Shown here piece after piece: positions 35,423 through 48,122 of a stretch of DNA of 64,000 nt. The notes under the pieces were generated by a model, which did no database searches, had not been told where the DNA came from, and saw only the letters and a list, made by a program, of their open reading frames with translations. Positions within the stretch are counted from its first letter, which is position 1; every line of letters starts with the position of its first letter. This DNA is from UBA6623 sp965238125. GTDB taxonomy: Bacteria; Acidobacteriota; Terriglobia; Bryobacterales; UBA6623. A program made the translations under genes and the position numbers. Where the stretch lies: assembly GCA_965238125.1 (NCBI GenBank), contig OZ250179.1, positions 4,464,001-4,528,000 of the forward strand, given 5' to 3'.

Positions 35423-36040
35423 TTACCGCGTCGCGTAGAAAGAACGCTGGGGAGGCGAGTAGGACGAGCTTTCACCCACCTGCTGGAGAAACGGGAATTC
35501 AGCGACGTTGCGGTAGACCGGCCCGTGTTCCGTCACCGTGCTCTCGAACAGCACAAAATGGTCCGGCGAGATCACGCCGAACTCGCGGCTCGGCAAATCC
35601 TCGACAGCTCGGTAGAGATCGTCCACGACGATGTCTTCGCGTACGCGCGCCAGGGTCAGATGGGGATTATACGGGCGAACCTCCGGGGCAATGCCCAGCG
35701 TCTGCAACGTCGAATCGACGCGGCTCGCCAGTTGCCGCAACGCCGGGGTGTTTTCCGCGCCCGCCCAGAAGATCCGCGGCCGATGGGCGTTCGGGAAGAA
35801 GCCCAGCCCGGCCAACGGCACATTCAAGACCGGCTCGGTAGCCGGCAATCGAACCTGCTTGAGCTGATGAATCACCTCGTCCAAGCGCTTCGGCGACCAC
35901 TCCCCGATATATTTCAACGTGAGGTGCATGTTCTCCGGGTGCACCCACCGCAAATGGGTGTGGGGCTGAAGGCGACGAATCAACTCGGTAAGAGAGACGA
36001 CGACCTTGGAATTCAGTTCGAGCGCAACAAAAAGACGCAT
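35423..36040 (-). CDS. thpR: RNA 2',3'-cyclic phosphodiesterase
   Basis: A 205-residue 2H-phosphoesterase. The two catalytic HxTx motifs are HLTLKYIGEW (H39) and HLTLARVRE (near residue 135), as in ThpR/LigT, which open 2',3'-cyclic phosphates on RNA ends. MRLFVALEL at the N-terminus and FESTVTEHGPVY near the C-terminus also fit. The protein is ~25 residues longer than E. coli ThpR. Cytoplasmic. The start ATG at 36040 lies 47 nt after the stop of the next gene upstream. Confidence 0.92.
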   Translation of the reverse strand: MRLFVALELNSKVVVSLTELIRRLQPHTHLRWVHPENMHLTLKYIGEWSPKRLDEVIHQLKQVRLPATEPVLNVPLAGLGFFPNAHRPRIFWAGAENTPALRQLASRVDSTLQTLGIAPEVRPYNPHLTLARVREDIVVDDLYRAVEDLPSREFGVISPDHFVLFESTVTEHGPVYRNVAEFPFLQQVGESSSYSPPQRSFYATR

Positions 36041-36087
36041 AGGGATCTGCCTTCGCCAAACCGGCCGGTCGGCGGCGCGAACCGGCT

Positions 36088-36480
36088 CTAATTCTGCTTT
36101 TTCTTTCCCGTGTGGACCGAATGCTGCTGTTGCGGCAACTCCAGTGTGACGGTGTAAGTTTGATCGATTTCGCTGAGTTCCAGCCGCTCCCCATAGGTTC
36201 GGTAGCCCTTGGCGATCACTTGAATGAGTACATGCCCTTGTTTGATCGGAGGGAGCGGCGCCGTCCCTTCCTGACTGGTCCGCAACTCGAAGCTACGGCC
36301 GATTTTCTTGAGCTTTTTTCCTTTGAGCGTGCGCACCAGCACACTCGCCCGAGCCACCGGAACTCCTTCGACGTCCTGCACAATCACACGCAGACTAGTC
36401 CGCTCCTTCTTGGCCTGCCCGGGAGCCGGATAAAGGATGAGAAGAAGCAGCGGGAGCAGGAAAGTGACAATCGCCTTCAT
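36088..36480 (-). CDS. Secreted carboxypeptidase-regulatory-like small protein
   Basis: A 130-residue protein with a clear signal peptide (IVTFLLPLLLLILYPAPGQAK). The mature part is a single beta-sandwich of carboxypeptidase-regulatory type: SLRVIVQDVEGVPVARASVLVRT, then a hydrophobic strand pair VLIQVIAKGY. It lacks catalytic motifs and may bind or scaffold other envelope proteins. It precedes thpR and follows the larger outer-membrane protein gene by 40 nt, so all three may share a transcript. Confidence 0.65.
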   Translation of the reverse strand: MKAIVTFLLPLLLLILYPAPGQAKKERTSLRVIVQDVEGVPVARASVLVRTLKGKKLKKIGRSFELRTSQEGTAPLPPIKQGHVLIQVIAKGYRTYGERLELSEIDQTYTVTLELPQQQHSVHTGKKKQN

Positions 36481-36520
36481 CGGGACCTCTATATTTGCGA
36501 ATTCACGAAAGAATCGGCGG

Positions 36521-38323
36521 TCAGAAGATGAAACTCAACGCGCCGCGATAGCTGCGAATCGCTTGCAGCAAATACATTTGCCGGCCATCCATGGTCGGTA
36601 TCGGCACATAGCCCGCCTTGAGCAAATTCCGGAAGTCGGCCGTCGCCTCGAATTTCCCCGGCAACGAGCCGCCGACCCGGATCGGCTGCCGAATCACGAT
36701 GTTCAATCCCGGGTCCGAACGCGCCGCGAAGTCATTGTAGAGGTCGGAGGCGATCACCGCCTGCCGACTCAGCCATTGGTAAGAAGAGGTGATATGGGTG
36801 CCCGACCGCGGCGCTTCCAGCGAAACCGACGCCATCACCATGTGAGCCCGCCGCATTCGCAGGGAATTGCGCAAGTCGGCCATCCGCCCGCTTTGGATCA
36901 ACGCTTCGTCGGGAGCCAGCGCGCCGTTGAGCCCGTAGCCCACCGCCGCTTGCAGATGGTCGCGCAACTTGCGGGCATACGATACGCGGTAGCCCGTCGT
37001 CTGGTGGAACCCGCCGTTGAGCGTCGAACTGCCGCCGAATAGATCCGGCAAGATATTGCCGTCGGCGAAATAGCCGGCCGGTACGTAAGCTGAAATCGCC
37101 GCGTCCGATAGCGAATCGCGGTAGACGGCGGCTTCGATCATTCCCTTGTCGCCGACTTTTTCGCGGTACGCCGCCTCGAAATGTTCGGTGCGCTGCACCG
37201 TGGGTCGACCGTCGCGCAACGCCATTCTCGGGAACAACCCGAGGGTCGAAACCTGCCTTCGCAGCGTCTCATCGCCTGTCACCGTGTCGTGAGATTGCGG
37301 CACGCCCGAAGCATAGCGCACTTGCACTTCGCGGCCCTTGCCCAGACTGTAAACGAGTCGGCCCCAAGGACTCACAAAGTTCAGCCGGTTCAAGAACGTG
37401 ACCGACTCATAAAGGAACCCGTAGTCGAAACGGACCAGATTGCCCAGCTTCACCTTGTCGGTGAAACCCAAACTAACGGTCTGCAACGAAGGTCGCGTCT
37501 GGTCTTGCGGCCCGAACAGCGCTTGCCCGGCCAACACCGGGACCTGGAGCTGCCTCACCGTGACCGAAACTTCCGGCGCCGCCGAGCCTATCCGGCGGCT
37601 ATAGCCGGCCCGGAAAGCCGCCGCCGGCGTACCCGTCGTCGAGCCGTATCCCAGATTGCCGCTCACCAAAACGTCGTGGTTGCCCATCAACGACGTCGCC
37701 ACCGCAAAAGCCGTACCTAGATCTGTCTCATTCGCCAAGGCCGACTGCCTGGCGCCGCCGCCGGCACTCACTTCGGCATAACCGTGGGTGTCGGTGAAAT
37801 TGCCGCTCACCGTACGCATCACCGAGCGAGTTTCCCGCCTTTCGTCGGGAAGAAAGCGCAACACTGGTCGCGTGGAGGTCGCCGTGCGCAGCACCCACTT
37901 CCAGTCGTCGCTCATGTCGCGCACTTCACCCGAGCCGGGGAAAGAGAGCTGCAAGCTGGCGAACAGCGAGCGCAGATTGACGTCCAGAACCGTCCTGCGG
38001 CCCGATCGCACCTGGATGCTTTCTTTGAGAAGCGGCAGGAAGCGATCCAGACTGACGCGGATCGAATAACGGCCCGGGAAAAGACGAGGAAGCTGAAAGA
38101 CGCCGCGGTAGTCGGTGAAAACGCGCTTGATGATCCGGCCTTCCGGTGTCAGCAGAGCGACGGTCGCCCCGATCCGAGGGGTTCCCCGGGCGTCATGCAC
38201 CAAACCGGACATCGAGCCCGCGCTTTCGCTCTTCGCGGCGGGAACAATCACCACCGCCAAGACGGCAACCAAAGCCCAACCGCTCGCGGAGCGGCGGCGG
38301 CTTTGACGGTTTGCGAACATCAC
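36521..38323 (-). CDS. Outer-membrane beta-barrel protein with carboxypeptidase-regulatory N-terminus
   Basis: A 600-residue secreted protein: signal peptide (WALVAVLAVVIVPAAKS), a carboxypeptidase-regulatory domain (SGLVHDARGTPRIGATVAL ... GRYSIRVSLDRFLP, ~40-115), then ~470 residues of alternating polar/hydrophobic strands typical of an outer-membrane barrel. No TonB box or plug domain is evident. The ending YRGALSFIF has the terminal aromatic of barrel proteins. The role is unknown. Two in-frame ATG codons stand at the start. Confidence 0.65.
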   Translation of the reverse strand: MMFANRQSRRRSASGWALVAVLAVVIVPAAKSESAGSMSGLVHDARGTPRIGATVALLTPEGRIIKRVFTDYRGVFQLPRLFPGRYSIRVSLDRFLPLLKESIQVRSGRRTVLDVNLRSLFASLQLSFPGSGEVRDMSDDWKWVLRTATSTRPVLRFLPDERRETRSVMRTVSGNFTDTHGYAEVSAGGGARQSALANETDLGTAFAVATSLMGNHDVLVSGNLGYGSTTGTPAAAFRAGYSRRIGSAAPEVSVTVRQLQVPVLAGQALFGPQDQTRPSLQTVSLGFTDKVKLGNLVRFDYGFLYESVTFLNRLNFVSPWGRLVYSLGKGREVQVRYASGVPQSHDTVTGDETLRRQVSTLGLFPRMALRDGRPTVQRTEHFEAAYREKVGDKGMIEAAVYRDSLSDAAISAYVPAGYFADGNILPDLFGGSSTLNGGFHQTTGYRVSYARKLRDHLQAAVGYGLNGALAPDEALIQSGRMADLRNSLRMRRAHMVMASVSLEAPRSGTHITSSYQWLSRQAVIASDLYNDFAARSDPGLNIVIRQPIRVGGSLPGKFEATADFRNLLKAGYVPIPTMDGRQMYLLQAIRSYRGALSFIF

Positions 38324-38368
38324 TTCGTTTTCACTCGGTCGCCGGAATGCGCGGGTCCACTGGACAGT

Positions 38369-40033
38369 CTAGTCCCCTTTGACCTTAAACGTCGCGGTCG
38401 GGACTAAGGTTTCATTCTTGATCTTGTCGGTCACCGTGAGGCTGAGGCGGTATTCGCCCGGCTCGAGGTTCCGCAACGGCAACAGCTTTTCAATCACCGT
38501 CTGCCGCGCCGAGATGCCGCGGATTTCCTCAAAACCTTCCGTGAAATCGAGCAACAGATCTTCCGGGCTGTCGAGTCTTGCGATCTGATAACTCACCGAC
38601 CCTTCCGGAAGACTCGTCTCCTCGTTTTCCCCGAGATTGTAGACCTGGAAATAGATGCCCATCTTCTCCGTGCGCTTGAACTCTTCGCCGATGCGCGGTC
38701 GCACCTTCGAACTACCGATGACGAACTGCCCCGTGCCCAGCGACCGCGTCGGCACGCGCTCGATGCGATCGGCCAAAATCAGCGAACTCATCGCCAACTT
38801 CTCTTCCTCGACCGCGGGGACTCGCAGCGCTACCCGGTACGTGCCCATCGTCTCCCCGACGATGTCCTTCACAACCAACTCAAGCCGATACGAGCCCGGC
38901 GCCAGCGGCACCCCTTTTTGGTAGATGGCAACGCGGTCCAGTTCCTTCGGCAATTGCGCGGCGGTCGTGTCGATCGTCACCGTGTCTTCAAAATGCGTCG
39001 CCACCCGCCGTGTCATCGTCGTAACGCGGCCGAAGATGTTGACGACGGCTCTCTGTAACCCGTCGTCTTCTTCAAAAACCAAGTCTCTGTTCTGAAGCTG
39101 CACCGTGACGCCGGTCAAAATCGAGCTGTTGGTCACGCGAACATAATGAACGTCCACCACAAAGGGCAGCGTGTTGTACTCGATCCGCGAATCGACGACC
39201 GCTTCCAAGTCCTTGAATTTCACCGGTGGCGGTCTAAAGATGTCCGCGTGCAGTTGCAAGCGCTCAAACTGGTTGTAGCGTCGACTTTGAACCCCGCCCA
39301 TCGGCATTCCCATGCGGGTGCCGTCACTGCGGGTAAAGCGATCCGCTTTGCTCGACAAACCCATCTGCTCGGCCATCGTCAGGCCCGCGCCCGGAACGTG
39401 CAGCAAAGCGTCTTTTTCGGAAGGATCCATCGTCAGGCGATATTCGCCCGTCATTGTGGGATCCACAAACTCCAAGATGACGTCCTGCCCGACGCCTTCA
39501 ATCCAGCGGTAACGCCAGGTTTCAAACGGGAAAGTCGACGTCGTTCCGCCGCCTTCTTCGTAAGGCCTCTGGTACATTCCGCCTGAAGGATGAGACTCGA
39601 TCTCATCGGGAGGGCCGTGCGCAATGTAGATGCGTCCGCGGTCGGTCCTCCAACCGGGAATACCTGACGCGAACCGGTCGTTCGTGTAAGCGATGCGGCG
39701 GTAGTGTTCTTCCTTGTATTCGTTCTCCATGGAGTCGGGCGTGGGGTCGCGGCGCATCCAGAACTGTTCAATGAAGTTCTCGCGCTCCTCGGCGGTGAAA
39801 AGGCGCACGAAGGCTTTTCGCTCATCGCCGGTGATGATGTAGCGCACATCCTGCTTCAACCACCGACGGAACGGCCCTTCGAGCTCCTTCTCTAATCTCT
39901 TGAGGCGTTTTCTTTCTTGCTTTCGAGTGAGCTTGCGAGGCGGTTCGTTTCCGTCCGCGGCCTGCGGCAAGGCTGCGGGCGGGAAAACAACAAAAGAAAA
40001 CAAGACAAGCAGAGAGAATAACTTGCGGCTCAT
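38369..40033 (-). CDS. GWxTD-domain secreted protein
   Basis: A 554-residue protein starting at the ATG at 40033; a TTG 21 nt upstream is also in frame. It has a signal peptide (LFSLLVLFSFVVFPPAALP). The GWxTD domain lies at about residues 50-150: FWMRRDPTPDS, EEHYRRIAYTNDRF and GWRTDRGRIYIAHGPP. The rest is beta-rich, with LAPGSYRLELVVKD and LEPGEYRLSLTVTD as repeated Ig-like strands. GWxTD proteins are common in Acidobacteria and related phyla; their function is not known. It is transcribed away from the histidine kinase gene. Confidence 0.88.
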   Translation of the reverse strand: MSRKLFSLLVLFSFVVFPPAALPQAADGNEPPRKLTRKQERKRLKRLEKELEGPFRRWLKQDVRYIITGDERKAFVRLFTAEERENFIEQFWMRRDPTPDSMENEYKEEHYRRIAYTNDRFASGIPGWRTDRGRIYIAHGPPDEIESHPSGGMYQRPYEEGGGTTSTFPFETWRYRWIEGVGQDVILEFVDPTMTGEYRLTMDPSEKDALLHVPGAGLTMAEQMGLSSKADRFTRSDGTRMGMPMGGVQSRRYNQFERLQLHADIFRPPPVKFKDLEAVVDSRIEYNTLPFVVDVHYVRVTNSSILTGVTVQLQNRDLVFEEDDGLQRAVVNIFGRVTTMTRRVATHFEDTVTIDTTAAQLPKELDRVAIYQKGVPLAPGSYRLELVVKDIVGETMGTYRVALRVPAVEEEKLAMSSLILADRIERVPTRSLGTGQFVIGSSKVRPRIGEEFKRTEKMGIYFQVYNLGENEETSLPEGSVSYQIARLDSPEDLLLDFTEGFEEIRGISARQTVIEKLLPLRNLEPGEYRLSLTVTDKIKNETLVPTATFKVKGD

Positions 40034-40460
40034 ACCTCGGCACCCCTTTGACAAACCAACTCAGTGCCCGCGCGACTCTATTCCATTTTCGATTTTAGGC
40101 CGTCCACGGGGAATCGTCAAGTAAATTGTGTAGGCTCTTGGTGGGAAAAAGACATACGCCCGACCCCGAAAAATGGGTTCCGCCGGCGCGCGAAAAGACC
40201 CACGCCTTCGGCCACCCTCCTCGTCCGCTCCGCGGCCGGCAAGAATGCCCTTCTACGTGAAACCACATATCCAAGCACCGGATTCTCCCGAAATACGGAT
40301 TTGAACTGAACGTCCGCCGGAAACGTCCCGGTAAGTGATTGTTTTGCAATGACTTGCACAGGCCCCTCCCGGCCCGGTTTGGCAACCGGCGTGCTAACAA
40401 GAAGACGGAGCCCGTGCGGGTAGTGTGTCTCCGCTCGCTCGTCCGGCGGCAAACGTAAAG
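40034..40460. other. Divergent promoter region
   Basis: About 430 bases between two genes pointing away from each other. No protein family, repeat or hairpin array is seen. I looked for a sigma-54 box (TGGCAC-N5-TTGC) because the regulator on the right is NtrC-like, and found none convincing. Confidence 0.45.
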
Positions 40461-43416
<2,956 letters not shown>

Positions 43417-43424
<8 letters not shown>

Positions 43425-44889
43425 GGCATCCGCTGAACGCGCCCCCGCCTCCCGCGGAAAAGTGCTCATCATCGATGACGAGGATGCCATCCTCGAGAGC
43501 CTCGAAACACTCCTCGAGCTGGAGGAATACGAAGTAGCCACCGCCTCGACCGGCGGCGCCGGTCTCGATGCGCTCGACGCCAAGACCTTCGATTTAGTTC
43601 TACTCGACCTGATGCTGCCCGACATCTCCGGGCTCGACGTTCTTAAAGAGGTTCGTTCCCGCGATCAGGAAACCCCGATCGTCATGCTCACCGCTTACGG
43701 CTCGATCGAGACCGCGGTGTCGGCGATCAAGCTCGGAGCAACCGACTTCTGCACCAAACCCTGGAACAACGAAAAGCTGGTCCTCGAAATCGACCGCACC
43801 ATCGAACGCCGTCGCCTCGAACGCGAAAACGCTCACCTAAAGAACGTCCTCAAGGCTCGTTTCAGCTTTTCGAACATCATCGGCAAGAGCGACGGCATGC
43901 AGCGCGTCTTTGACCTGGTCGGCCAGGTTTCGCCCAGCCGCTCGACGGTCTTGATCCACGGCGACAGCGGTACCGGCAAGGAACTAATCGCCAAAGCGAT
44001 CCATGCGAACTCGCCGCGGGTGGGGCGTCCTTTCGTGCCCATCAACACCGGCTCGATTCCCGTGGACCTACTCGAATCGACCCTGTTCGGCCACGTGCGC
44101 GGCGCTTTTACGGGCGCCGAGCAGACCCGCCGGGGCCATTTCGACGTCGCCGACGGCGGGACGATTTTTCTCGACGAAATCGGCACCCTCGGCGTCGAAA
44201 CCCAGGCCAAGCTGCTGCGCGTGATTCAAGAACGCGAGTTCGTCCCCGTCGGCTCGACCGACACCGTCAAGATCGACGTTCGGATCGTCGCGGCCACCAA
44301 CGACAATCTCGAAAAACTCGTCCAAGAGGGAACCTTTCGCGAGGACCTCTATTACCGCCTCAACGTCATTCAGATCAACCTGCCCCCGCTCCGCGAGCGC
44401 GTCGAGGACATCCCCCTACTCGCCGAGCATTTCTTCGACAAGTACTGCCGAGAGAACGAGCGCTTCCTCGACTCCGCGGGCCGCTCGACCCTGCGGTTCT
44501 CTCCCGCCGCCATGAAGTTGCTGATGAATCACAACTGGCCGGGCAACGTCCGAGAGTTGGAAAACGTGGTCGAACGCGCCACCGTGCTCGCCACCCAGCC
44601 CGAAGTCAGCGCCGACCTGTTGCCCGAATCGCTGCTCGGACCCGACGGCGTCGAGCGAATGCGCATGCCGGTGACTTTCAAGCCGGCCGCCGGCGCGAGT
44701 CTGTTTGAGATCGTCGAGGAGTTCGAGCGCCGCGTCATCCTCGAAGAGTTGGAAAAAGCCGGCTGGAGTCAGACCGAAGCCGCCAAGCGACTGCGCATGG
44801 CGCTGTCGACCCTCAACCAAAAAATCCAGCGTCTGGACATCGACGTCAAGCGCCGCCGCGACCTGGCTCAAACCGATCGCCCGGCCTAG
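43417..44889 (+). CDS. NtrC-family sigma-54 response regulator
   Basis: About 490 residues: receiver domain with phospho-acceptor Asp65 (VLLDLMLPD) and conserved Thr/Lys (MLTAYG, TKPW); AAA+ domain with Walker A GDSGTGKE (~183-190), the sigma-54-contacting GAFTGA (229-234) and Walker B GGTIFLDEIG; C-terminal Fis-type helix-turn-helix (GWSQTEAAKRLRMALSTLNQKI). GAFTGA is intact, so it should activate sigma-54 promoters. It overlaps the kinase stop (ATGCCTGA), its probable partner. An ATG 18 nt earlier is also in frame. Confidence 0.93.
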
Positions 44890-44924
44890 CTGGCCGAGGT
44901 GTAGGTCCCACTACGCGAAAAAAG

Positions 44925-45014
44925 GGTACCGCCACCGATTTTCGGTACCGACCGGCGTCGGAAACAAAGTGGTTCGACGGGCGAAAATCGAATGGCAGTC
45001 CCCCTTTTTCGCCC
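44925..45014. repeat. Hairpin block downstream of the regulator
   Basis: GGTACCG (44925-44931) and CGGTACC (44943-44949) form a perfect 7-bp stem. Further on, GGCAGTCCCCCTTTTTCGCCC is a possible degenerate relative of the GGGACAGTCCGCTTCG class. It fills most of the gap between the convergent regulator and batE genes. Confidence 0.35.
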
Positions 45015-45045
45015 GCACACACTCTTGCCGCGGGCCGGCCAGTCT

Positions 45046-45960
45046 TCACCGATTCACCAACTCCCCCGCCCCCACCGGAATCCAACACCGCCGGCTGTCC
45101 GGCAATTCAATGTGACGCCATCCGCCCCGCTCCTCCCATATGAGAAATTCCGTGCCGGCATGAAGCGGCTCCTTGAAACTCGGCTCATACGATTCGCCGT
45201 CGCCCTTGCGGGCGACCACCTCGTGCGCCAAAATCACCCCCGGCGATTCCTCCGACTGCCGGTACGCGTCGACGAGCAGCGATCCGAGGAATAACACCGC
45301 CGTCGCGCCAGCCCCAAGCAGCAGCGTCCGAGGTCCCGCCCGCGGCCGAAACAGCCGCCACGTTGCGAGCAGCCAAAAACTCAGCGCCGCCGAAGCGAAG
45401 ATCGCCGTGCGAACGCGCGTGGAGAAATCGTAATGCCAAAAGAGCAAGGTGCGCAGCACCCGGGCTTGCTCGGTGGGCTCGAAGGTGTCGAGCCGATTGG
45501 CGCGGGCGGCGCTCAGGTTTTGTTGCAAGTTGAGGTCATGTGGGATCCCCAACTCGGCACGGCGATAGTTGAGCAACGCCCGCCCAATATCGTTCGCCCG
45601 AAAGTACGCATTCCCCAAGTTGTAATAAAGCTTGCCGTTGCGAACGCCCCCCTCGTCAACCAAGCGCTCGAATCGCAACGCCGCCCGCCGGTAGAGATCT
45701 TCGGCGGCGATCGGGTTCTGAGCCGCCACCTCATTGGCCTCCCGGAAAAGCCCGTTCGCCTCCGAAAACACCGTCCGCAGTTCGCTGTCGCTCATCGCGG
45801 CCGGCAGCGATACCGCCGAAAGCAGCAACAGCACGGCGAGGCCGCGCCTCCCCGAGAGCAGCCCTCGGAAACAAGAACCTCCGGGTATCCGATGCGGCCG
45901 CGCAGTGGGACAGGTCTCCAGGCCTGCCCTCTTCCCGCTGCCTCGAAGATGCGTGCTCAC
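45046..45960 (-). CDS. batE: BatE-like TPR and SH3 protein
   Basis: A 304-residue membrane protein. After a hydrophobic signal segment (RRGLAVLLLLSAVSLPAA) come TPR-like helices (YYNLGNAYFRANDIGRALLNYRRAE), two membrane helices (FASAALSFWLLATWRLF and TLLLGAGATAVLFLGSLLVDA), and a C-terminal SH3-like domain (EERGGWRHIELPDSRRCWIP). This layout is that of BatE in Bat aerotolerance operons. The first ~35 residues, with RAGLETCPT, are read from a hairpin repeat (45907-45929) and are probably not authentic, so the real start likely lies later. It follows batD by 32 nt. Confidence 0.75.
   Translation of the reverse strand: MSTHLRGSGKRAGLETCPTARPHRIPGGSCFRGLLSGRRGLAVLLLLSAVSLPAAMSDSELRTVFSEANGLFREANEVAAQNPIAAEDLYRRAALRFERLVDEGGVRNGKLYYNLGNAYFRANDIGRALLNYRRAELGIPHDLNLQQNLSAARANRLDTFEPTEQARVLRTLLFWHYDFSTRVRTAIFASAALSFWLLATWRLFRPRAGPRTLLLGAGATAVLFLGSLLVDAYRQSEESPGVILAHEVVARKGDGESYEPSFKEPLHAGTEFLIWEERGGWRHIELPDSRRCWIPVGAGELVNR
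45907..45929. repeat. TCCA-loop hairpin repeat in the batE 5' region
   Basis: GGGACAGGTC-TCCA-GGCCTGCCC folds with one bulged A. The TCCA loop is the same as in the elements at 19273-19404 and 54477-54555. Confidence 0.6.
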
Positions 45961-45992
45961 AGTCTTCGGCCGGAACTCAAATTGGCCGCCCC

Positions 45993-47993
45993 TCAGCCCA
46001 ACACCTGCTCCGTCCGCTCCGCCGCGCCTCGAATCGCTCGAGCCTCCTGCTCCGTCGCTCCCCCGAGAGCCCCGCCCGCGTAACGGCCCGCCTCGCAGCG
46101 CTCAAACAGCCGAGCCCACTCCGTCGTCGTCTCCGTCGAAACGCCGCGAGCCAGCAACTCTCGCTCCGCATCCGCGAAAGTCAGTGCACCGGGGGCCAAC
46201 CCCAACCGGTCGCCCAGATACCACCTGACCGCCTCAAGCAGCGCGGCATCCGCGCGGGCGTCTTCGCCGGAAGCTTCAGCGGAAGCAATACCCTCGACCG
46301 CATCGAGAGCTTTCGTCAGTTTCTTGAAAGCTTCTCGCGCCCGCCGCTGCTCCGGATTGCCATACCGCTTCTTCGTCGCCAAGACGAACGCAAACAGCCC
46401 GCCGTAAGCCAGCGGCGGAACAAAAATCAGCGTCGCCCATAACGGCGAGGCGAGCCAAGCCGTCGGCCCGTAGGCGTGGTCTTCCAGGGCGTCGAAGTCT
46501 TCATAGTTATGGGCAATGCCGCCTTCGAGAGTTTCCAGCTCGGTCTGCACCGTCCCCGGGTCCACGAGACCCTCGGCGTCTCGCGCCGTCACGATCCGCG
46601 CGCTGTTCACGGTGAGGGGAATCGCTTCGGTCGTCGCCCGCTGATAGCGCCCTCTTTCCACATCGAAGTAACTCAGCTCGATCGGCGGAATGCTGTGGAC
46701 ATCAGCATGCCGCGCCCGCAGAGTCTGAACGAAGACCTTCGCCCGCCCCCTGAGCAACCCCGGTGACCGCTCCGACGGAATCTTAAAATCGCGCGCCAAC
46801 GCCGGTTGTGAACCCAGCGCCGGCAGATCGACGTTCCCCAGATAACGAGGCCCCGAAATTTTCACCGTTACCGTGATCGGGTCCCCGACGTTGACTTCGT
46901 TCGGCGTCGCCTCCGCCGCGATCGAGTATTTGCCGACCAATCCACTGAACCCCGGCGGACGCCCTCGGGCAGGCAAATCGAGCACCTCGAGAGTCGGGCG
47001 ATTCGAAGGCGCGACGGCCGTTTCGTAAACCGCCCGGCTGCGCAAGCGGAAGAAATCCTCGCTGAAAAAATCATCCAATACGCCCCGGCGCCGCTCGCGT
47101 CGTCCCGACTGCGCTTGGCACGTCGCGGCGGCTTGGGGAAGCCGAAGCTTGCCCGCCTGCCTTGGGATCAGCACGCGCTCGAAGCTCACGGTCACGTAAT
47201 CACGCCCGTCGAGCGTCCCGCGGCCCTTCTTCCCGATCACTTCTCCATCGGCAAGCGGCACGCGAACATATTTCTCCGCCTGAGCCTGCGTCACTTTCGG
47301 ATCGGACCCGGCAACGCGAAATCGCGGGTCTTTCAAAACCGGAACATCAAAAGAGAACTCCCGCACGTCCTTGCCCACATACCAAGTCACCGTCAGCCTC
47401 ACCGGCTGGCCCACGTAGGCCTTCCGCTCCGACAACGACAGCCGCAGCTTGAAATCGTCGGTCTCGACCGGCGGCACTACGCGAATCGCAATCGGCGCCG
47501 TGCTCGCCGTCTTGCCCTCCGCGGCAACGGTGAGCGCGGGAATCCGTAACGTGCCGGCGCGCTTCGGCGTAAGGCGATAGGAAAAAACGTACCCCCGGCG
47601 CACGACCTGATTCACCCGGCCGTTGACAATCGTCATCGACTGGCTGGTATTCCGCTGCCCCCCCATCTCGCGAACCCTGAAATCCGCGATCGCCGAAACA
47701 TCGGGTTTTTCCGGCTTGTCGCTGCCCTCAATTTGAATCTGGAACAGGAACGATTCCCCGACAAAGACCTCGGTCTTTTGCACTGCCCCTTGCACGCGGA
47801 ATGTCTGCGCCCGGGCGGTCCACTCCAGAGTGCTGGGAGCGGCCAAGAGAATCGCCGCCAACAGTACCAACCGCCAATAGGCCGCGAAAAAACCGGGGAC
47901 AGTCCGCTTCGCGCCGGACACAGTTGTCGATTGCGTGGGAGTTGAGTCGGTTGGCGCTCGGTCCAGTCCGATTCTATGAATCCGCAGTCTCAT
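45993..47993 (-). CDS. batD: BatD-like protein
   Basis: A 666-residue protein of the BatD family: a signal region (YWRLVLLAAILLAAPS), then beta-rich modules with VQKTEVFVGESFLFQIQIEG at the start of the first (residues ~70-200), typical of BatD. A single membrane helix near residue 530 (SPLWATLIFVPPLAYGGLFAFVLA) is followed by a ~120-residue helical cytoplasmic domain (VRWYLGDRLGLAPGALTF). The N-terminal segment containing SGAKRTVP reads through a hairpin repeat at 47893-47917, so the true start may lie further in. It is part of batABCDE; function in these operons is poorly defined. Confidence 0.82.
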   Translation of the reverse strand: MRLRIHRIGLDRAPTDSTPTQSTTVSGAKRTVPGFFAAYWRLVLLAAILLAAPSTLEWTARAQTFRVQGAVQKTEVFVGESFLFQIQIEGSDKPEKPDVSAIADFRVREMGGQRNTSQSMTIVNGRVNQVVRRGYVFSYRLTPKRAGTLRIPALTVAAEGKTASTAPIAIRVVPPVETDDFKLRLSLSERKAYVGQPVRLTVTWYVGKDVREFSFDVPVLKDPRFRVAGSDPKVTQAQAEKYVRVPLADGEVIGKKGRGTLDGRDYVTVSFERVLIPRQAGKLRLPQAAATCQAQSGRRERRRGVLDDFFSEDFFRLRSRAVYETAVAPSNRPTLEVLDLPARGRPPGFSGLVGKYSIAAEATPNEVNVGDPITVTVKISGPRYLGNVDLPALGSQPALARDFKIPSERSPGLLRGRAKVFVQTLRARHADVHSIPPIELSYFDVERGRYQRATTEAIPLTVNSARIVTARDAEGLVDPGTVQTELETLEGGIAHNYEDFDALEDHAYGPTAWLASPLWATLIFVPPLAYGGLFAFVLATKKRYGNPEQRRAREAFKKLTKALDAVEGIASAEASGEDARADAALLEAVRWYLGDRLGLAPGALTFADAERELLARGVSTETTTEWARLFERCEAGRYAGGALGGATEQEARAIRGAAERTEQVLG
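47893..47917. repeat. Hairpin repeat in the batD 5' region
   Basis: CCGG at each side enclose GGACAGTCCGCTTCGCG. The core is shared with 9570-9600. Confidence 0.45.
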
Positions 47994-48032
47994 GATGCCG
48001 GCATGAAAATGAGTGCCGGGGTCCTCCTGCCG

Positions 48033-48122
48033 CCCCTCCAGGGCTCTCCCGGGTGGGGGTTCTAACCCAGGGTTCCGCCTTCGGCTCCACCCTGGGCGAT
48101 ATTCCCGCCGCCGCTTCGCGGC
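48033..48122 (-). repeat. Three-hairpin element (CCCTGGG / GCCGC class), copy 1
   Basis: Read on the minus strand: GCCGC-GAA-GCGGC, then CCCAGGG enclosing GGAGCCGAAGGCGGA and closing with CCCTGGG, then GCCCT-GGA-GGGGC. It is the reverse copy of 51049-51140 with changed stems. It fills the gap between batC and batD. Confidence 0.7.

Noticed and set aside
40034..40460. Sigma-54 promoter upstream of the NtrC-linked kinase
   Set aside because: No TGGCAC-N5-TTGC match could be found on either strand.
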